Notes: generated by a model from the letters alone, not told the origin. Counted from the stretch's first letter, positions 51,622 through 60,928 are shown. The stretch is DNA of 64,000 nucleotides from an uncultured Candidatus Saccharibacteria bacterium (GCA_937871805.1 CALMQB010000001.1:62001-126000), one strand, 5' to 3'. Translations and numbers: made by a program.

Positions 51622-53181
51622 TTACTTAGGGCCTTGCTTCTTCTCCAATTTATTTAAGTTATTAAATTTAACTTCCGGATACATTTTTTTAGTTGCCTCG
51701 TCTACATCTTCAGGCCTTAGAGTTGGGAACATGATTACGTCTTTAATCGCCGGCTTATCTGCCAAAAATGAAACCAACCGATCAATTCCCATCCCCCATC
51801 CTGCAGTCGGAGGAATTCCCACTTCTAGCGCTGCCACAAAATCCAAATCTACAGTCATCGCCTCTTCACTTGTGCCGTCGTCTAGGGCTTTTTGATCTTC
51901 CGTAAGTCTTTCTAGTTGGTCAATCGGGTCATTTAACTCTGAGTAAGCTTTTAACAGTTCAAAGCCACAGCACACCAATTGTAAACTTTCGATATATTTA
52001 GGATTATCCGTTTTTCTTTTTGCGAGTGGAATCATCTCCCTTGGATAATCAATCAAATAAATTGGCTGAATAATATCTTTTCTGCAAGTTTCTTTGTAGA
52101 ACTCATCTAAAAGATCTTTCGTCGGAGCTTTCAAGTCAGCCTCAATATTCCTAGACTTAATTTCTTTAATTAGGTCTTCTCTAGACATTTCATCAATATC
52201 CAAACCCATCTTTTCTAAAATTAACTCTCTAAACGTATACTTTTTTATGATAGAAAAGTCCAATTTATGACCCTGATAATCAAAGCTTAGTTTACCAAAG
52301 ACCTTATTCAAAAGATTGTGCATCATCTCTGTTGTCATCTCCATCAGGTCATTATAGTCTGCGTAAGTTCTATAGAATTCCAGCATCGTAAACTCTGGAT
52401 TATGAGATCGATCTATCCCCTCATTCCTAAAATTTCTAGAAAACTCGAAAACTCTTTCAAAGCCGCCTGCAACTGCTTTTTTCAAATATAACTCTGGGGA
52501 AATTCTTAGAAAAAAGTCAGATTCCAGTTTGTTATGATAAGTTTTAAAAGGCCTGGCGCTCGCTCCACCATAGATAGGCTGCAAGACCGGAGTCTCAATC
52601 TCTAAGAAATCCCTTTCCACCAAAAACTCTCTCAGAATTTGAGTCACCTTACTCCTCAAAATTATGTCATTTTTGACATCTTCATTAACATTCATATCAA
52701 TATAACGCTGCCTATACCTAGACTCGATATCACTAAATTCTTCATGCGCCAAAGGCATCGGGCGTATAGCCTTGGTCAGAATTCGGATTTTATTAAGTTT
52801 AACCGAGATTTCACCAGTTTTAGTTTTTATAACTTCACCGTCTCCTTCAACAAAATCTCCAGAATCTAGCAACCTCAAATCTTTAAAAGCTAGTTCACTA
52901 TTCGCATAATCTGCAGAATCTAGATTATCTTCGGAGGCAAAAAGCTGCAAAGAACCCGACTCATCTTTAATGACAATGAAGCCAATCTTGCCCATTATCC
53001 TCAAGTTTTTGATTCGCCCCACGACCTTAACCTTTTGGCCCTCAAATTCTTCAAACTTAAGTTTAACCTCAGAGTTTTTAACAGTTCGGTCAGTTTTTGA
53101 CGGATACGGGTTTACACCCAAAGCCCTCAGCTTTTCTAGCTTTTTTAAACGCTCATTCCTAAAATCTTGCAATGTTGCCAT
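51622..53181 (-). CDS. lysS: Lysyl-tRNA synthetase (class II)
   Basis: 519 aa. An N-terminal OB-fold (VKVVGRIKNLRIMGKIGFIVIKD) precedes the class II core: FLEIETPVLQPIYGGASARPF, motif 2 FEFSRNFRNEGIDRSHNPEFTMLEFY and motif 3 GWGMGIDRLV. Its TATAAT-TAAGTTTAA promoter lies 45 bp upstream, just after the greA terminator. Confidence 0.97.
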   Translation of the reverse strand: MATLQDFRNERLKKLEKLRALGVNPYPSKTDRTVKNSEVKLKFEEFEGQKVKVVGRIKNLRIMGKIGFIVIKDESGSLQLFASEDNLDSADYANSELAFKDLRLLDSGDFVEGDGEVIKTKTGEISVKLNKIRILTKAIRPMPLAHEEFSDIESRYRQRYIDMNVNEDVKNDIILRSKVTQILREFLVERDFLEIETPVLQPIYGGASARPFKTYHNKLESDFFLRISPELYLKKAVAGGFERVFEFSRNFRNEGIDRSHNPEFTMLEFYRTYADYNDLMEMTTEMMHNLLNKVFGKLSFDYQGHKLDFSIIKKYTFRELILEKMGLDIDEMSREDLIKEIKSRNIEADLKAPTKDLLDEFYKETCRKDIIQPIYLIDYPREMIPLAKRKTDNPKYIESLQLVCCGFELLKAYSELNDPIDQLERLTEDQKALDDGTSEEAMTVDLDFVAALEVGIPPTAGWGMGIDRLVSFLADKPAIKDVIMFPTLRPEDVDEATKKMYPEVKFNNLNKLEKKQGPK

Positions 53182-53251
53182 CTTCTGCTATTCCTCTAAA
53201 GTTCTTCTGACTTATCTTAAACTTAATTATACCCCATTTGCTGCCCTGCAG

Positions 53252-53289
53252 AAAAAAAGAAACCTCCCACTAATTTTGTGGGAGGTTTC
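53252..53289 (-). terminator. Terminator of greA
   Basis: GAAACCTCCCAC/GTGGGAGGTTTC, 12 bp perfect with a 7-nt loop, followed on the minus strand by TTTTTTT. Sits between greA and lysS. Confidence 0.92.
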
Positions 53290-53304
53290 TAAAAAGAATT
53301 AAGT

Positions 53305-53745
53305 TTAAGAAATATCTTCAATCTTATACTTTTTTCCACCAACTTCGACTTCATCACCAACTTTTTTGCCCATTAGAGATTGCCCAATCGGTGATTCATC
53401 CGAGATCTTACCCTCTGTTGGGTTCGCTTCAACACTATCTACTAACTTAAATTCTAAAGCTTTAGGACCCTTAAGTTTAACATTGTTACCAATATCGATT
53501 GTTGAGTTTGTGCCACCCTTATCCGCAATTTCGTAATCTCGTAAGATCTCTTCCGTGTCTTCAATTTTAAGCTCATTCAATCTCTGCTCGTCTCTCGCCG
53601 CATGATATTCAGAGTTTTCCTTTAAATCCCCCAATTCACGAGCAACATGAACCTTTTCAACGATATCTTTTCGAGCTTCAACCGCAGCTTCAAGATCTGC
53701 CTCAAGTTGGGCTAATTTTTCTTCGGATATCTTGTATTTTGCCAT
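53305..53745 (-). CDS. greA: Transcription elongation factor GreA
   Basis: Rescues backtracked RNA polymerase. 146 aa: an N-terminal coiled coil (KISEEKLAQLEADLEAAVEARKD and REL-GDLKENSEYHAARDEQ with the catalytic acidic tip) and a C-terminal FKBP-like domain ending ESPIGQSLMGKKVGDEVEV. Complete. Confidence 0.96.
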   Translation of the reverse strand: MAKYKISEEKLAQLEADLEAAVEARKDIVEKVHVARELGDLKENSEYHAARDEQRLNELKIEDTEEILRDYEIADKGGTNSTIDIGNNVKLKGPKALEFKLVDSVEANPTEGKISDESPIGQSLMGKKVGDEVEVGGKKYKIEDIS

Positions 53746-53831
53746 AAACTAAATTTAATTATAAAGCTCAATTCTAACATCCCCCCGAAGCAAATACAAA
53801 CGAACCTAGGGTCGATTAAACCCTGCTAAAT

Positions 53832-55250
53832 TTAATAAGCCTGGGCAAAAAGCCAAACAGTTTTAGAAGGCTCACCAGTATAAAAGTCTACACCTTCCTC
53901 ATCTTCAGATATCAAACATCGGCTTATCGCCATAGTCTCCTCTTTTATCTTCTTTTCCACCTCAGGATTATCATTCCAGAAAACTTTAACGAAACCTTTG
54001 TGATCTTGGATGATTTGCTTAAACTGATCATAATCAACAGCCTCTCTTGTGCTCTCTTCTTTTATCTTCGTTGACCTAATTAGAAGTTCTTCTTGAATCG
54101 ATCCTAAAAGTTCAGAGGATTTTACAGCCGCACTCTCCAATTCAAACTTAACTTCCTCACCACTGTCTCTACGCCTGGCAGTCACTTGTTTGGACTCAGC
54201 TTCTTTTCCCCCAATCTTAAGAGCAACGGGAACTCCTTTAACTTCCCACTTATTAAGTTTAAACCCAAAGCGTTCATCATCCCTGTCATCTAACTTAACC
54301 CGAATACCAGCAGACTTAAGTTTAGACATAATCAAATTACAATACTCAAGTAGCTTATCAGAAGTATCAACTGGAACAATTACAACTTGGATCGGTGCAA
54401 GCCTAGGAGGTACTATTAATCCATTGTCATCACCATGCCCCACGATTAATCCACCAATCGATCTAGTTGAAACACCCCAACTAGTCTGCCAAACTAGCTT
54501 TTCTTCACCATCTTCATCCTGAAATTTAGTATCAAACGCCCTAGCAAAATTTTGCCCTAAATCATGGGAAGTACAGCTTTGAAGGGCCTTTCCGCTTGGC
54601 ATCATCATCTCATAAGTAAGGGTCTCATCTGCTCCAGCAAAAGTCTCCATTTTAGATTTTCTACCTACATAGCCATCTAGGGCAAAGAAGTTCCTGTACA
54701 ACTTTGAGTAGGATTCCATTGCGTATTTCTGCATTTCCTTAGCCTCTTCATGAGTCCTGTGAACTGTATGCCCCTCCTGCCACAAGAATTCAGTCGTCCT
54801 TAAAAATGGCAACGTCCTCTTTTCCCAGCGAACGGCGTTAGACCACTGGTTAACTTTAATTGGCAAATCTCTATAGCTCTGCACCCATTTAGTAAAAGAC
54901 TCATTGATAATGCTCTCACTTGTCGGCCTGATCACTAAAGGCTCCTCCAGCTCTTCACCTCCACCATGCGTAACTACAGCAAGTTCAGGGGCAAATCCTT
55001 CTACATGGCTAGCCTCCTTCTTCATATAAGACATCGGGATGAAAAGTGGAAAATAGGCATTCTCAACACCATAATTTTTTATCATCTCATCAAATGCTTT
55101 TTGCACATTCTCCCAAATTCCATAACCATAAGGTCTAATAATCATACTCCCCTTAGATGGACCGTAATCAGCAAGTTCAGCCAATCTCACAACTGCCGTA
55201 TACCATTCTGCTGGATTTTCTGTTTTGTTTGGTAACAATTTTTTTTTCAT
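53832..55250 (-). CDS. proS: Prolyl-tRNA synthetase (archaeal/eukaryotic-type, no editing insert)
   Basis: 472 aa. Begins with the core WYTAVVRLAELADYGPSKGSMIIRPYGYGIWENVQ; motif 2 is VRWEKRTLPFLRTTEFLWQEGHT; an anticodon domain follows and the C-terminus ends near WLFAQAY, as in ProS type 3. A TATAAT-TAAGTTTAA promoter lies 24 bp before the ATG with a GAAAGGG Shine-Dalgarno. Confidence 0.95.
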   Translation of the reverse strand: MKKKLLPNKTENPAEWYTAVVRLAELADYGPSKGSMIIRPYGYGIWENVQKAFDEMIKNYGVENAYFPLFIPMSYMKKEASHVEGFAPELAVVTHGGGEELEEPLVIRPTSESIINESFTKWVQSYRDLPIKVNQWSNAVRWEKRTLPFLRTTEFLWQEGHTVHRTHEEAKEMQKYAMESYSKLYRNFFALDGYVGRKSKMETFAGADETLTYEMMMPSGKALQSCTSHDLGQNFARAFDTKFQDEDGEEKLVWQTSWGVSTRSIGGLIVGHGDDNGLIVPPRLAPIQVVIVPVDTSDKLLEYCNLIMSKLKSAGIRVKLDDRDDERFGFKLNKWEVKGVPVALKIGGKEAESKQVTARRRDSGEEVKFELESAAVKSSELLGSIQEELLIRSTKIKEESTREAVDYDQFKQIIQDHKGFVKVFWNDNPEVEKKIKEETMAISRCLISEDEEGVDFYTGEPSKTVWLFAQAY

Positions 55251-55290
55251 ATAAATCCCTTTCTTTAAACTTAATTATACCTTTTTATCA

Positions 55291-55665
55291 CTAATATATT
55301 CCCATCCAGGTTTGATCGCACAAAGTCCTATTCACCACGCCATGATGCACGCTGTAATTTTCACGATGCCATGTATTTGCGCCATGTATCGCAGCCGTAA
55401 CTATTTTTATAGCACCACCGACACAGCCCCTCTCCTCGAGCCCTTCATCACCACAAGATCTTTGATATCGCAGACCGTGCAAAAGATCTTCTAACTCAGC
55501 CTGAGAAAGGCTTGAACCCGTTGATCTATCCACTACCAATCCCGCTAGATCAACGCAAGATTCCATCGTGAACCGTAATTTCTCCGACCTCTCAACTCTG
55601 CCCGCTACAGATAACATAACCGCATCTGTATAATCTTCTCTCATTTTACCTTCTATTTTTTCCAT
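55291..55665 (-). CDS. Hypothetical protein, 124 aa
   Basis: Soluble and helical with several Cys and His in the second half (RSCGDEG, RGCVGG, IHGANTWHRENYSVHHG, TLCDQ). GGAG precedes the ATG. No signal peptide. The Cys/His spread hints at metal binding, but no known pattern fits. More G+C-rich than neighbours and without 10-mer copies. Confidence 0.55.
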   Translation of the reverse strand: MEKIEGKMREDYTDAVMLSVAGRVERSEKLRFTMESCVDLAGLVVDRSTGSSLSQAELEDLLHGLRYQRSCGDEGLEERGCVGGAIKIVTAAIHGANTWHRENYSVHHGVVNRTLCDQTWMGIY

Positions 55666-55688
55666 ATCAATCTCCTATTTTACTAAAA

Positions 55689-55716
55689 AAGCTCCCTCTT
55701 TTTCTGAGTGGAGCTT
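55689..55716 (-). terminator. Terminator downstream of the CPBP protease gene
   Basis: AAGCTCC/GGAGCTT (55689-55695 with 55710-55716) followed on the minus strand by TTTTTAG. Confidence 0.7.
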
Positions 55717-55854
55717 AGTTTAAATTTAATTTTGTCTATCGTACTATTTATTCGACCAGCAAACTACACCCCAATGGAAATCTTGTGGGGTTTTTCGGCA
55801 TTAAGTTAAAGTCTATTCTTAAATTCATCTTAAACTTAATATATCAGATTATAC

Positions 55855-56577
55855 CTATTTTAGCAATAGGAATGTCACTGCCAGCAAATTCTTCAGCATA
55901 TGCAACCCAATTGCCGGGTAGACACTTTCAGTCTGCCAGGTTAAGATTCCTAGGCCAATTCCGAATACTGCCGTATCTAAGCTAACGTTTACCTGCCAGT
56001 GGGCTAGCCCAAACAGGCACGCACCAATAAAAACTCCGGCCAAGAACTTAAGTTTATGATTGTACATTGAAAGGAGTAGACCACGGAAAAAAGTTTCTTC
56101 TGCAATTGGAGTCAAAACCCCTGCCCCAATCACCATCAACCCAAGTTTAATCCCACTCAAACCAGTAATAATTTCTGCCACATCTTGTTCTTGCCCCACT
56201 GCTTGTGGATTAACTACTTGTAGAATGGCGAAGACTATTATCAAAACCGAGATATAGCTAAATAGTACTGCAGGGATCATCCACCAAACTTTTTTATTTG
56301 GGGCCTTAAACTTAAGCGTTTCCCGAACACTTTTATCCAATTTTTTACGCATCCACCACGCTGCCAATATACACGACCCAAACAAAATTAGTGGTAATGA
56401 AACCCCCACAATAGTCTGCATAAGATCATCATCTGCCCCCGCTAAAATAGCCGGCGATACTAGTAAAGCCGCAGCGATACTAGTTACTAAAAAAAATAAT
56501 AGCGCAAAAATACTAACCAGGATTGCCCAACCCGTTTTTAGATTCTTAAACTTTCTCCACCACTTTTTTATTTTCAC
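55855..56577 (-). CDS. CPBP (CAAX/Abi-type) intramembrane metalloprotease
   Basis: 240 aa with six or so membrane segments. All three family motifs are present: EETFFRG (EExxxR), FGLAHW (FxxxH) and HMLKN (HxxxN/D). Bacterial members process or protect against peptides. It lies next to the site-2 protease RseP on the same strand, so the pair may act on membrane proteins together. Confidence 0.9.
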   Translation of the reverse strand: MKIKKWWRKFKNLKTGWAILVSIFALLFFLVTSIAAALLVSPAILAGADDDLMQTIVGVSLPLILFGSCILAAWWMRKKLDKSVRETLKFKAPNKKVWWMIPAVLFSYISVLIIVFAILQVVNPQAVGQEQDVAEIITGLSGIKLGLMVIGAGVLTPIAEETFFRGLLLSMYNHKLKFLAGVFIGACLFGLAHWQVNVSLDTAVFGIGLGILTWQTESVYPAIGLHMLKNLLAVTFLLLK

Positions 56578-56601
56578 AAAAACAACCTAGATTAAATTTA
56601 A

Positions 56602-57720
56602 CTAAAATAATCTCCGCACATCTACAACCGTAATTAAAAGAATGAAGAGTAGCAAAAACCCCATTCCCCAGGCATTTATTTTCTCCTCTTTTTCTTTAGT
56701 TAAGACCTTGCCTTTCAGCCTGAATAGCAGAATTAGGAATAGTCGTCCCCCGTCTAGCGCCGGGATCGGCAAAACATTCATAATTCCTAAAGAAAGCGAA
56801 ATTAGCGCAATTAGTAAAACCAAGTCTGGGAATCCACTCCGACTCACATTTTTGATTGCATCAACTGTTGCCACCGGACCTCCAACAACCTCGCCCGCTT
56901 TTTCACTTTCTCCGTGCACTATGCTACTAAACGCGTAGCCAATTCCTCTAAATGTTGCCTCTGTAGATTGGTACATCGTTGTAATCGCATTAATTGGTGC
57001 AGACCACGTCGACTTAAACTTAACTGTTTGAGAAACACCTACTCCGAGCACTCCACCACTCGCCCCATCCTCACGCAACTGAACTTCAACTTCTTTATCT
57101 TTCCTATTGTTCTCGTCTTCAAACTTAAGTTTAACTTCTTGCCCGGCGTATTTTTTAGTCAATTCATTCAAAGTAAGCTCATCCCCAGGAACCTGACCAT
57201 TTAAACTCAAAATTACATCCCCAAATTCTAAACCAGCCTTTTCAGCGGGAGAGTTTTTTGAAACCTCTCCAACATAAGTTTTTGAGGCTACAGTTTTTGT
57301 GTCACTCTGTATTATAGATTGTTCTTTACCATAAAATGGAAGGCTTTCAAACGGCAATTTTGGCGCCCCGACTATAAAAAGACCAGTTAGTAAAACCCAA
57401 GCTGTTAAAAAATTCATTCCAACTCCAGCAAGTAGGATTTTAACTTTCGTTTTTAAGCTTGCCGCACCAAAAGATCCTTCCTCTGTTGCGTCATCGTGTT
57501 CACCCTTAAGTTTAACAAAGCCACCTAGCGGTAGCCAATTCAAGCTGTAAAGAGTATCATCACCCTTCTTTTTTCTTAACTTTTTACCCCAGGCTCGTGG
57601 CGGAAAGCCAACTCCAAATTCTTCAACAACTACCCCATTGCGTTTCGCAGCCACCATGTGCCCAAACTCATGGAGCACCACCAACATAATAAACGCAAAA
57701 ATCCCAAAAATAAATAACAT
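56602..57720 (-). CDS. rseP: Site-2 protease RseP (M50)
   Basis: 372 aa. HEFGHMVAAKR is the zinc HExxH motif in the first membrane segment. A PDZ domain (VGEVSKNSPAEKAGLEFGDVILSLNGQ) follows, then NVLPIPALDGGRLFLIL with the third ligand. It cleaves membrane-bound regulators or leftover signal peptides. Complete. Confidence 0.94.
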   Translation of the reverse strand: MLFIFGIFAFIMLVVLHEFGHMVAAKRNGVVVEEFGVGFPPRAWGKKLRKKKGDDTLYSLNWLPLGGFVKLKGEHDDATEEGSFGAASLKTKVKILLAGVGMNFLTAWVLLTGLFIVGAPKLPFESLPFYGKEQSIIQSDTKTVASKTYVGEVSKNSPAEKAGLEFGDVILSLNGQVPGDELTLNELTKKYAGQEVKLKFEDENNRKDKEVEVQLREDGASGGVLGVGVSQTVKFKSTWSAPINAITTMYQSTEATFRGIGYAFSSIVHGESEKAGEVVGGPVATVDAIKNVSRSGFPDLVLLIALISLSLGIMNVLPIPALDGGRLFLILLFRLKGKVLTKEKEEKINAWGMGFLLLFILLITVVDVRRLF

Positions 57721-57801
57721 ATTCTTAATATTTTAACACTTAACCCAGTATTATTTATACCCTCAAATTACATAGTTAGATCTAAACGTAGTCCAAGATA
57801 G

Positions 57802-57831
57802 TTGACTTTTACATAACGACTATGCTAAGAT
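57802..57831 (+). promoter_or_regulatory. Promoter for the lipoprotein gene
   Basis: TTGACT at 57802-57807 and TAAGAT at 57826-57831 with an 18-bp spacer, upstream of the rightward gene at 57901/57937. Confidence 0.45.
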
Positions 57832-57936
57832 TTAATCTAGAAATCAAAAATTTCAAAAACAAAAACAAAATTAACGAATTAAATTTAACGAAAAAATACT
57901 ATAAGAAGTCCAAATAAAGCAAGCATACCTAAAAGA

Positions 57937-58443
57937 GTGGGGTTGGGGGTTCTCGCTCTCGGCACTGTCGTAACAGGAGCATGTGCTCCACAGCAAGCAG
58001 AGACTCCAAAAGATGCAGTTCCTGTAGTCCGGCTGACAGGTCCTGAAACCGTACAAGAAGCAAGCAAAGTCCGTGAACTTTCCGATATATTGGGTAGATC
58101 AATTGACGCCCTAGAAAAAGGCAAAACACTCCCTGAGGGTATAAAATCTGCCAAACTTGGTAATGGCAGAACTTTAGCTAGTGGAGAACAATTTGGCACA
58201 GAGGCAACGACTGATGATGGCATACGAGTACAGGCGGCACCGACACCACTCGAAGTGACAAAGCAGCTCTCGGGAAGCGGTGAAGTTCTATACACAGTTG
58301 TCATCAGCAACCCCAGTGACACTGAACCAGTAACTCAAGAAGGTAAAGCTTACAATACGGCGTCTAGATACACCTTGGAAGGTCACGGGGATGTCTACAC
58401 ATCAGGAAAAAACCTGCTAACAGAAGTTCCGGTTGAAGAGTAA
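57937..58443 (+). CDS. Lipoprotein with possible non-standard ATA start
   Basis: LALGTVVTGAC is a lipobox, with C17 counted from GTG 57937. From that GTG the signal peptide has no charged n-region. The frame is open back to ATA 57901, and reading from there adds RSPNKASIPKR, a perfect basic n-region; TAA closes the frame just before. So either an AUA start is used or an ATG was lost. The mature part (~150 aa) is Thr/Glu-rich with a C-terminal beta-like region. Function unknown. Confidence 0.65.
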   Translation: MGLGVLALGTVVTGACAPQQAETPKDAVPVVRLTGPETVQEASKVRELSDILGRSIDALEKGKTLPEGIKSAKLGNGRTLASGEQFGTEATTDDGIRVQAAPTPLEVTKQLSGSGEVLYTVVISNPSDTEPVTQEGKAYNTASRYTLEGHGDVYTSGKNLLTEVPVEE

Positions 58444-58466
58444 ACCGCTCAATAATTAGCCAGAGA

Positions 58467-59018
58467 TTAAACCCTCATTATCTCTTCTTCTTTAGACTTC
58501 ACTCTCTCTTCAACTACTTTGTTCAGTTTTTCTAGTTCTTCCTGAACTTCTTTTTCACTACGCTTAAAGTCATCCTCGCTAATCTCAGAAGCTGACTTTT
58601 GTTTTTTAAGGGAAGTCATCGCCTCTTGCCTTAAGTTTCTCAGAACAATTCGGCAGTCTTCAGCATTATTACCAAGCTGCTTAGCAATTTGAGCACGGCG
58701 CTCTTGAGTTAAAGATGGAATTCCAGCTCGCACTACCCTACCATCATCGCTGGGGTTTAAGCCTAGGGCCTCATCTTTACGAATTGCCTCTGAAATTGAA
58801 GTTAAAATTGTAGGGTCAAATGGTGTAATCTGTAAAAGTTGTGGCTCTGGAGCTGTAATATTCGCCACCTGGTTAAGCGGAGTCATTACCCCGTAAGCCT
58901 CGACCTTTATTCCATCCAACATGTCAGGATGCGCTCGCCCAGTTCTAACTTTTTTTAGATCAGATTCAAGACGTTCAATTGCCAGTTTTGCTTTTTCTTT
59001 AAATTTACTAATCTCCAT
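58467..59018 (-). CDS. frr: Ribosome recycling factor
   Basis: 183 aa. LESDLKKVRTGRAHPDMLDGI, ITPFDP and the C-terminal coiled-coil region are typical. Splits post-termination ribosomes with EF-G. It follows tsf by 4 bp in the order rpsB-tsf-frr. Confidence 0.96.
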   Translation of the reverse strand: MEISKFKEKAKLAIERLESDLKKVRTGRAHPDMLDGIKVEAYGVMTPLNQVANITAPEPQLLQITPFDPTILTSISEAIRKDEALGLNPSDDGRVVRAGIPSLTQERRAQIAKQLGNNAEDCRIVLRNLRQEAMTSLKKQKSASEISEDDFKRSEKEVQEELEKLNKVVEERVKSKEEEIMRV

Positions 59019-59022
59019 AAGC

Positions 59023-59625
59023 TTAATCTTCTAAGCGTTGACCAAGTTCTATTCTCGCCATTTTACCAACAACGATATTTTCACCAAGCTTTGCAATCAC
59101 TTCTTTAATAACCATTGAAACCTTTTTATCTTGATCTTTCACAAAAGGCTGATCCATTAAAGATCGTTCTGCGAAATATTTATTGAGCATTCCTTCGACA
59201 ATCTTATCTGCAATGTCTGCTGGCTTGCCCTCTTCAACAACTTTAGCCTTAAACTCTGCAGCTTTAGCTTCTTTTACTTCATTTGGAATGTGGTCCATAG
59301 AAATATACTCTGGATTGCTCGCTACAATATGCATCGCAACATCTTGGCCTAGAGCCTTAAACTCTTCAGTTTTGGCTACAAAGCTCGTTTCACAATTAAT
59401 TTCAACCACTACACCGATTCTACTATCGTGATTATAGGTTACAACAAGACCATCCTTAGCTTCTCTTTCGCCACGCTTATCTGCCTTAGTTAAGCCCTTT
59501 TTACGCATTGCATCTAGAGCTGCATCAAAGTCGCCCTTAGCCTCTTCAAGAGCTCGCTTAGCATCCGTTAGACCCGCTCCAGTTAGATTTTTTAGTCTTT
59601 TGATTTCTTCAATTGTTACAGCCAT
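59023..59625 (-). CDS. tsf: Elongation factor Ts
   Basis: 200 aa, the short form. IKRLKNLTGAGLTDAKRALEEAKGDFDAALDAMR is the UBA-like N-terminal module; VVEINCETSFVAKTEEF is the EF-Tu-binding core with TDF-like residues. Nucleotide exchange for EF-Tu. A 21-bp gap to rpsB holds one 10-mer copy directly before the ATG. Confidence 0.96.
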   Translation of the reverse strand: MAVTIEEIKRLKNLTGAGLTDAKRALEEAKGDFDAALDAMRKKGLTKADKRGEREAKDGLVVTYNHDSRIGVVVEINCETSFVAKTEEFKALGQDVAMHIVASNPEYISMDHIPNEVKEAKAAEFKAKVVEEGKPADIADKIVEGMLNKYFAERSLMDQPFVKDQDKKVSMVIKEVIAKLGENIVVGKMARIELGQRLED

Positions 59626-59646
59626 ATCTTAAACTTAATTTTAACC

Positions 59647-60369
59647 TTAGTCTTTTTTCTCACCTTCTTGTTCAGCCTTTATGCCACTCTTTCCTTTTTT
59701 AACTGCATCCTCAAAATAACTTGCAATCAACTTAATTCCGTTAGTTGCATCGTCATTTGCTGGAATAACAAAATCAATTCCACTTGGGTCTACGTTACTA
59801 TCACAAACCACAACCACCGGAATATTCATCTTCTTTGCTTCTCTAACAGCTAGGGCATCAGACTGAGCATCAAAAACGATTACTACCCCTGGAATGCCTT
59901 GCATATCCTTAATCCCACCAAACTGCTTTTCTAAACTATCAAGTTCTTCCTGCAAACGCTGGACTTCTAACTTAGAATAGCGAGAAGCGAATTCTCCACT
60001 TTCCATTTTAGCTTCAAGAGTTTTTAACCTCTTAATTCTGGCCATCATAGTTTCTCTATTTGTTAGCAAACCACCAAACCATCGTTCAACAACATAAGGA
60101 GATTCAACCTCCATTGCGATGCTCTTAATCGGCTCTTTAAGCTGAGTCTTCGTCGCCACAAATAAAACTGGACGACCATTCTTTGCTACTTCACTCACAA
60201 ACGGTAATGCTTCATTTAACTGATCTACAGTTTTTTCTAAATTGATAATATGCCCACCTTTTCTTTTACTGTGGATGTAAGGCGCCATCTTTGGGTGCCA
60301 CTTACTTGCTTTATGCCCAAAGTGAGCTCCAGCTTTAAAAAGTTCTTCAATATCTACTTTATTTGCCAT
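59647..60369 (-). CDS. rpsB: Ribosomal protein uS2
   Basis: 240 aa. ELFKAGAHFGHKASKWHPKMAPYIHSKRKGGHIINLEKT opens the protein; ERWFGGLLTNRETM and VVVCDSNVDPSGIDFVIPANDDA are diagnostic. First gene of rpsB-tsf-frr, with a ~120-nt leader that can form a CTCTAAA/TTTAGAG hairpin. Confidence 0.98.
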   Translation of the reverse strand: MANKVDIEELFKAGAHFGHKASKWHPKMAPYIHSKRKGGHIINLEKTVDQLNEALPFVSEVAKNGRPVLFVATKTQLKEPIKSIAMEVESPYVVERWFGGLLTNRETMMARIKRLKTLEAKMESGEFASRYSKLEVQRLQEELDSLEKQFGGIKDMQGIPGVVIVFDAQSDALAVREAKKMNIPVVVVCDSNVDPSGIDFVIPANDDATNGIKLIASYFEDAVKKGKSGIKAEQEGEKKD

Positions 60370-60492
60370 AAATCCTTTTTAACCTAACCTTTCATTAAAT
60401 TTAATTCTGAATCGTTGCAGGAGGCTCTAAAATTTCAAAAACTTTAGAGAGGATTCTACCCGCAACCTCAGGTTTCTTATTTACAGATACAG

Positions 60493-60501
60493 ATTATACC
60501 A
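60493..60501 (-). promoter_or_regulatory. rpsB: Extended -10 promoter of rpsB-tsf-frr
   Basis: TGGTATAAT on the minus strand (TATAAT at 60498-60493), no clear -35. Just downstream of the terminator 60515-60562. Confidence 0.65.
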
Positions 60502-60514
60502 GAGCCCCGTAAAC

Positions 60515-60562
60515 TTAAGCAAACAAAAAAGCTCGGTAAAAAACCGAGCTTTTAAGTTTGCT
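60515..60562 (-). terminator. Long two-part terminator hairpin
   Basis: Outer arms TTAAGCAAAC/GTTTGCTTAA and inner arms AAGCTCGGT/ACCGAGCTT with an A/T internal loop; the minus strand has TTTTTTG after the inner stem. It ends the gene 60581-60928. Confidence 0.85.
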
Positions 60563-60580
60563 TAACTCTCAAACAGATAC

Positions 60581-60928
60581 CTACTCCTGAACATATGGGT
60601 TATCTATGCTGTCACCATGAAGAGTGTAGTTGTAACCACCCTGTCCGTCTGGCTTGACGACCTCCCAGCGAGTTGTATTGTGAGGCCCCTGATAAGCCAC
60701 TTTCACACCCTCACCTTCTGGAGAAAGCCTATAGGCAAGCTCATCGTCAGGCATCTCATCTGTAGCAAGTCTGAATGCACTATCCAACTGCAAGAACTCC
60801 ACTTCCGTGGGAGTCGCGCCTTCAGGAATAGCCGCAGACCCTAGTTCTTCACGCAATCTTCCGACTGGTCGCATTGGTAACTTTTTACCCTCACTGTCAC
60901 CTGGTTTTTCTTTTTTTCCGAATGGCAT
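60581..60928 (-). CDS. Hypothetical protein, 115 aa
   Basis: ATG 60928 (MPFGKKEKPGDSEGKKLPMR) is preferred to a TTG four codons upstream. Acidic, probably beta-rich second half (VKVAYQGPHNTTRWEVVKPD). Shares KEKPGD with the 37-aa ORF at 37080. No family recognised. Confidence 0.55.
   Translation of the reverse strand: MPFGKKEKPGDSEGKKLPMRPVGRLREELGSAAIPEGATPTEVEFLQLDSAFRLATDEMPDDELAYRLSPEGEGVKVAYQGPHNTTRWEVVKPDGQGGYNYTLHGDSIDNPYVQE

Noticed and set aside
55768-55795. ACCCCA/TGGGGT hairpin with T5 on the plus strand
   Set aside because: There is no rightward gene for it to terminate; the 6-bp stem with a 12-nt loop is weak.
57885-58322. Minus-strand ORF of 145 aa opposite the lipoprotein gene
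   Set aside because: It is the antisense of a gene with a clear lipobox and promoter, and its sequence is low-complexity Ser/Pro with no start signal.
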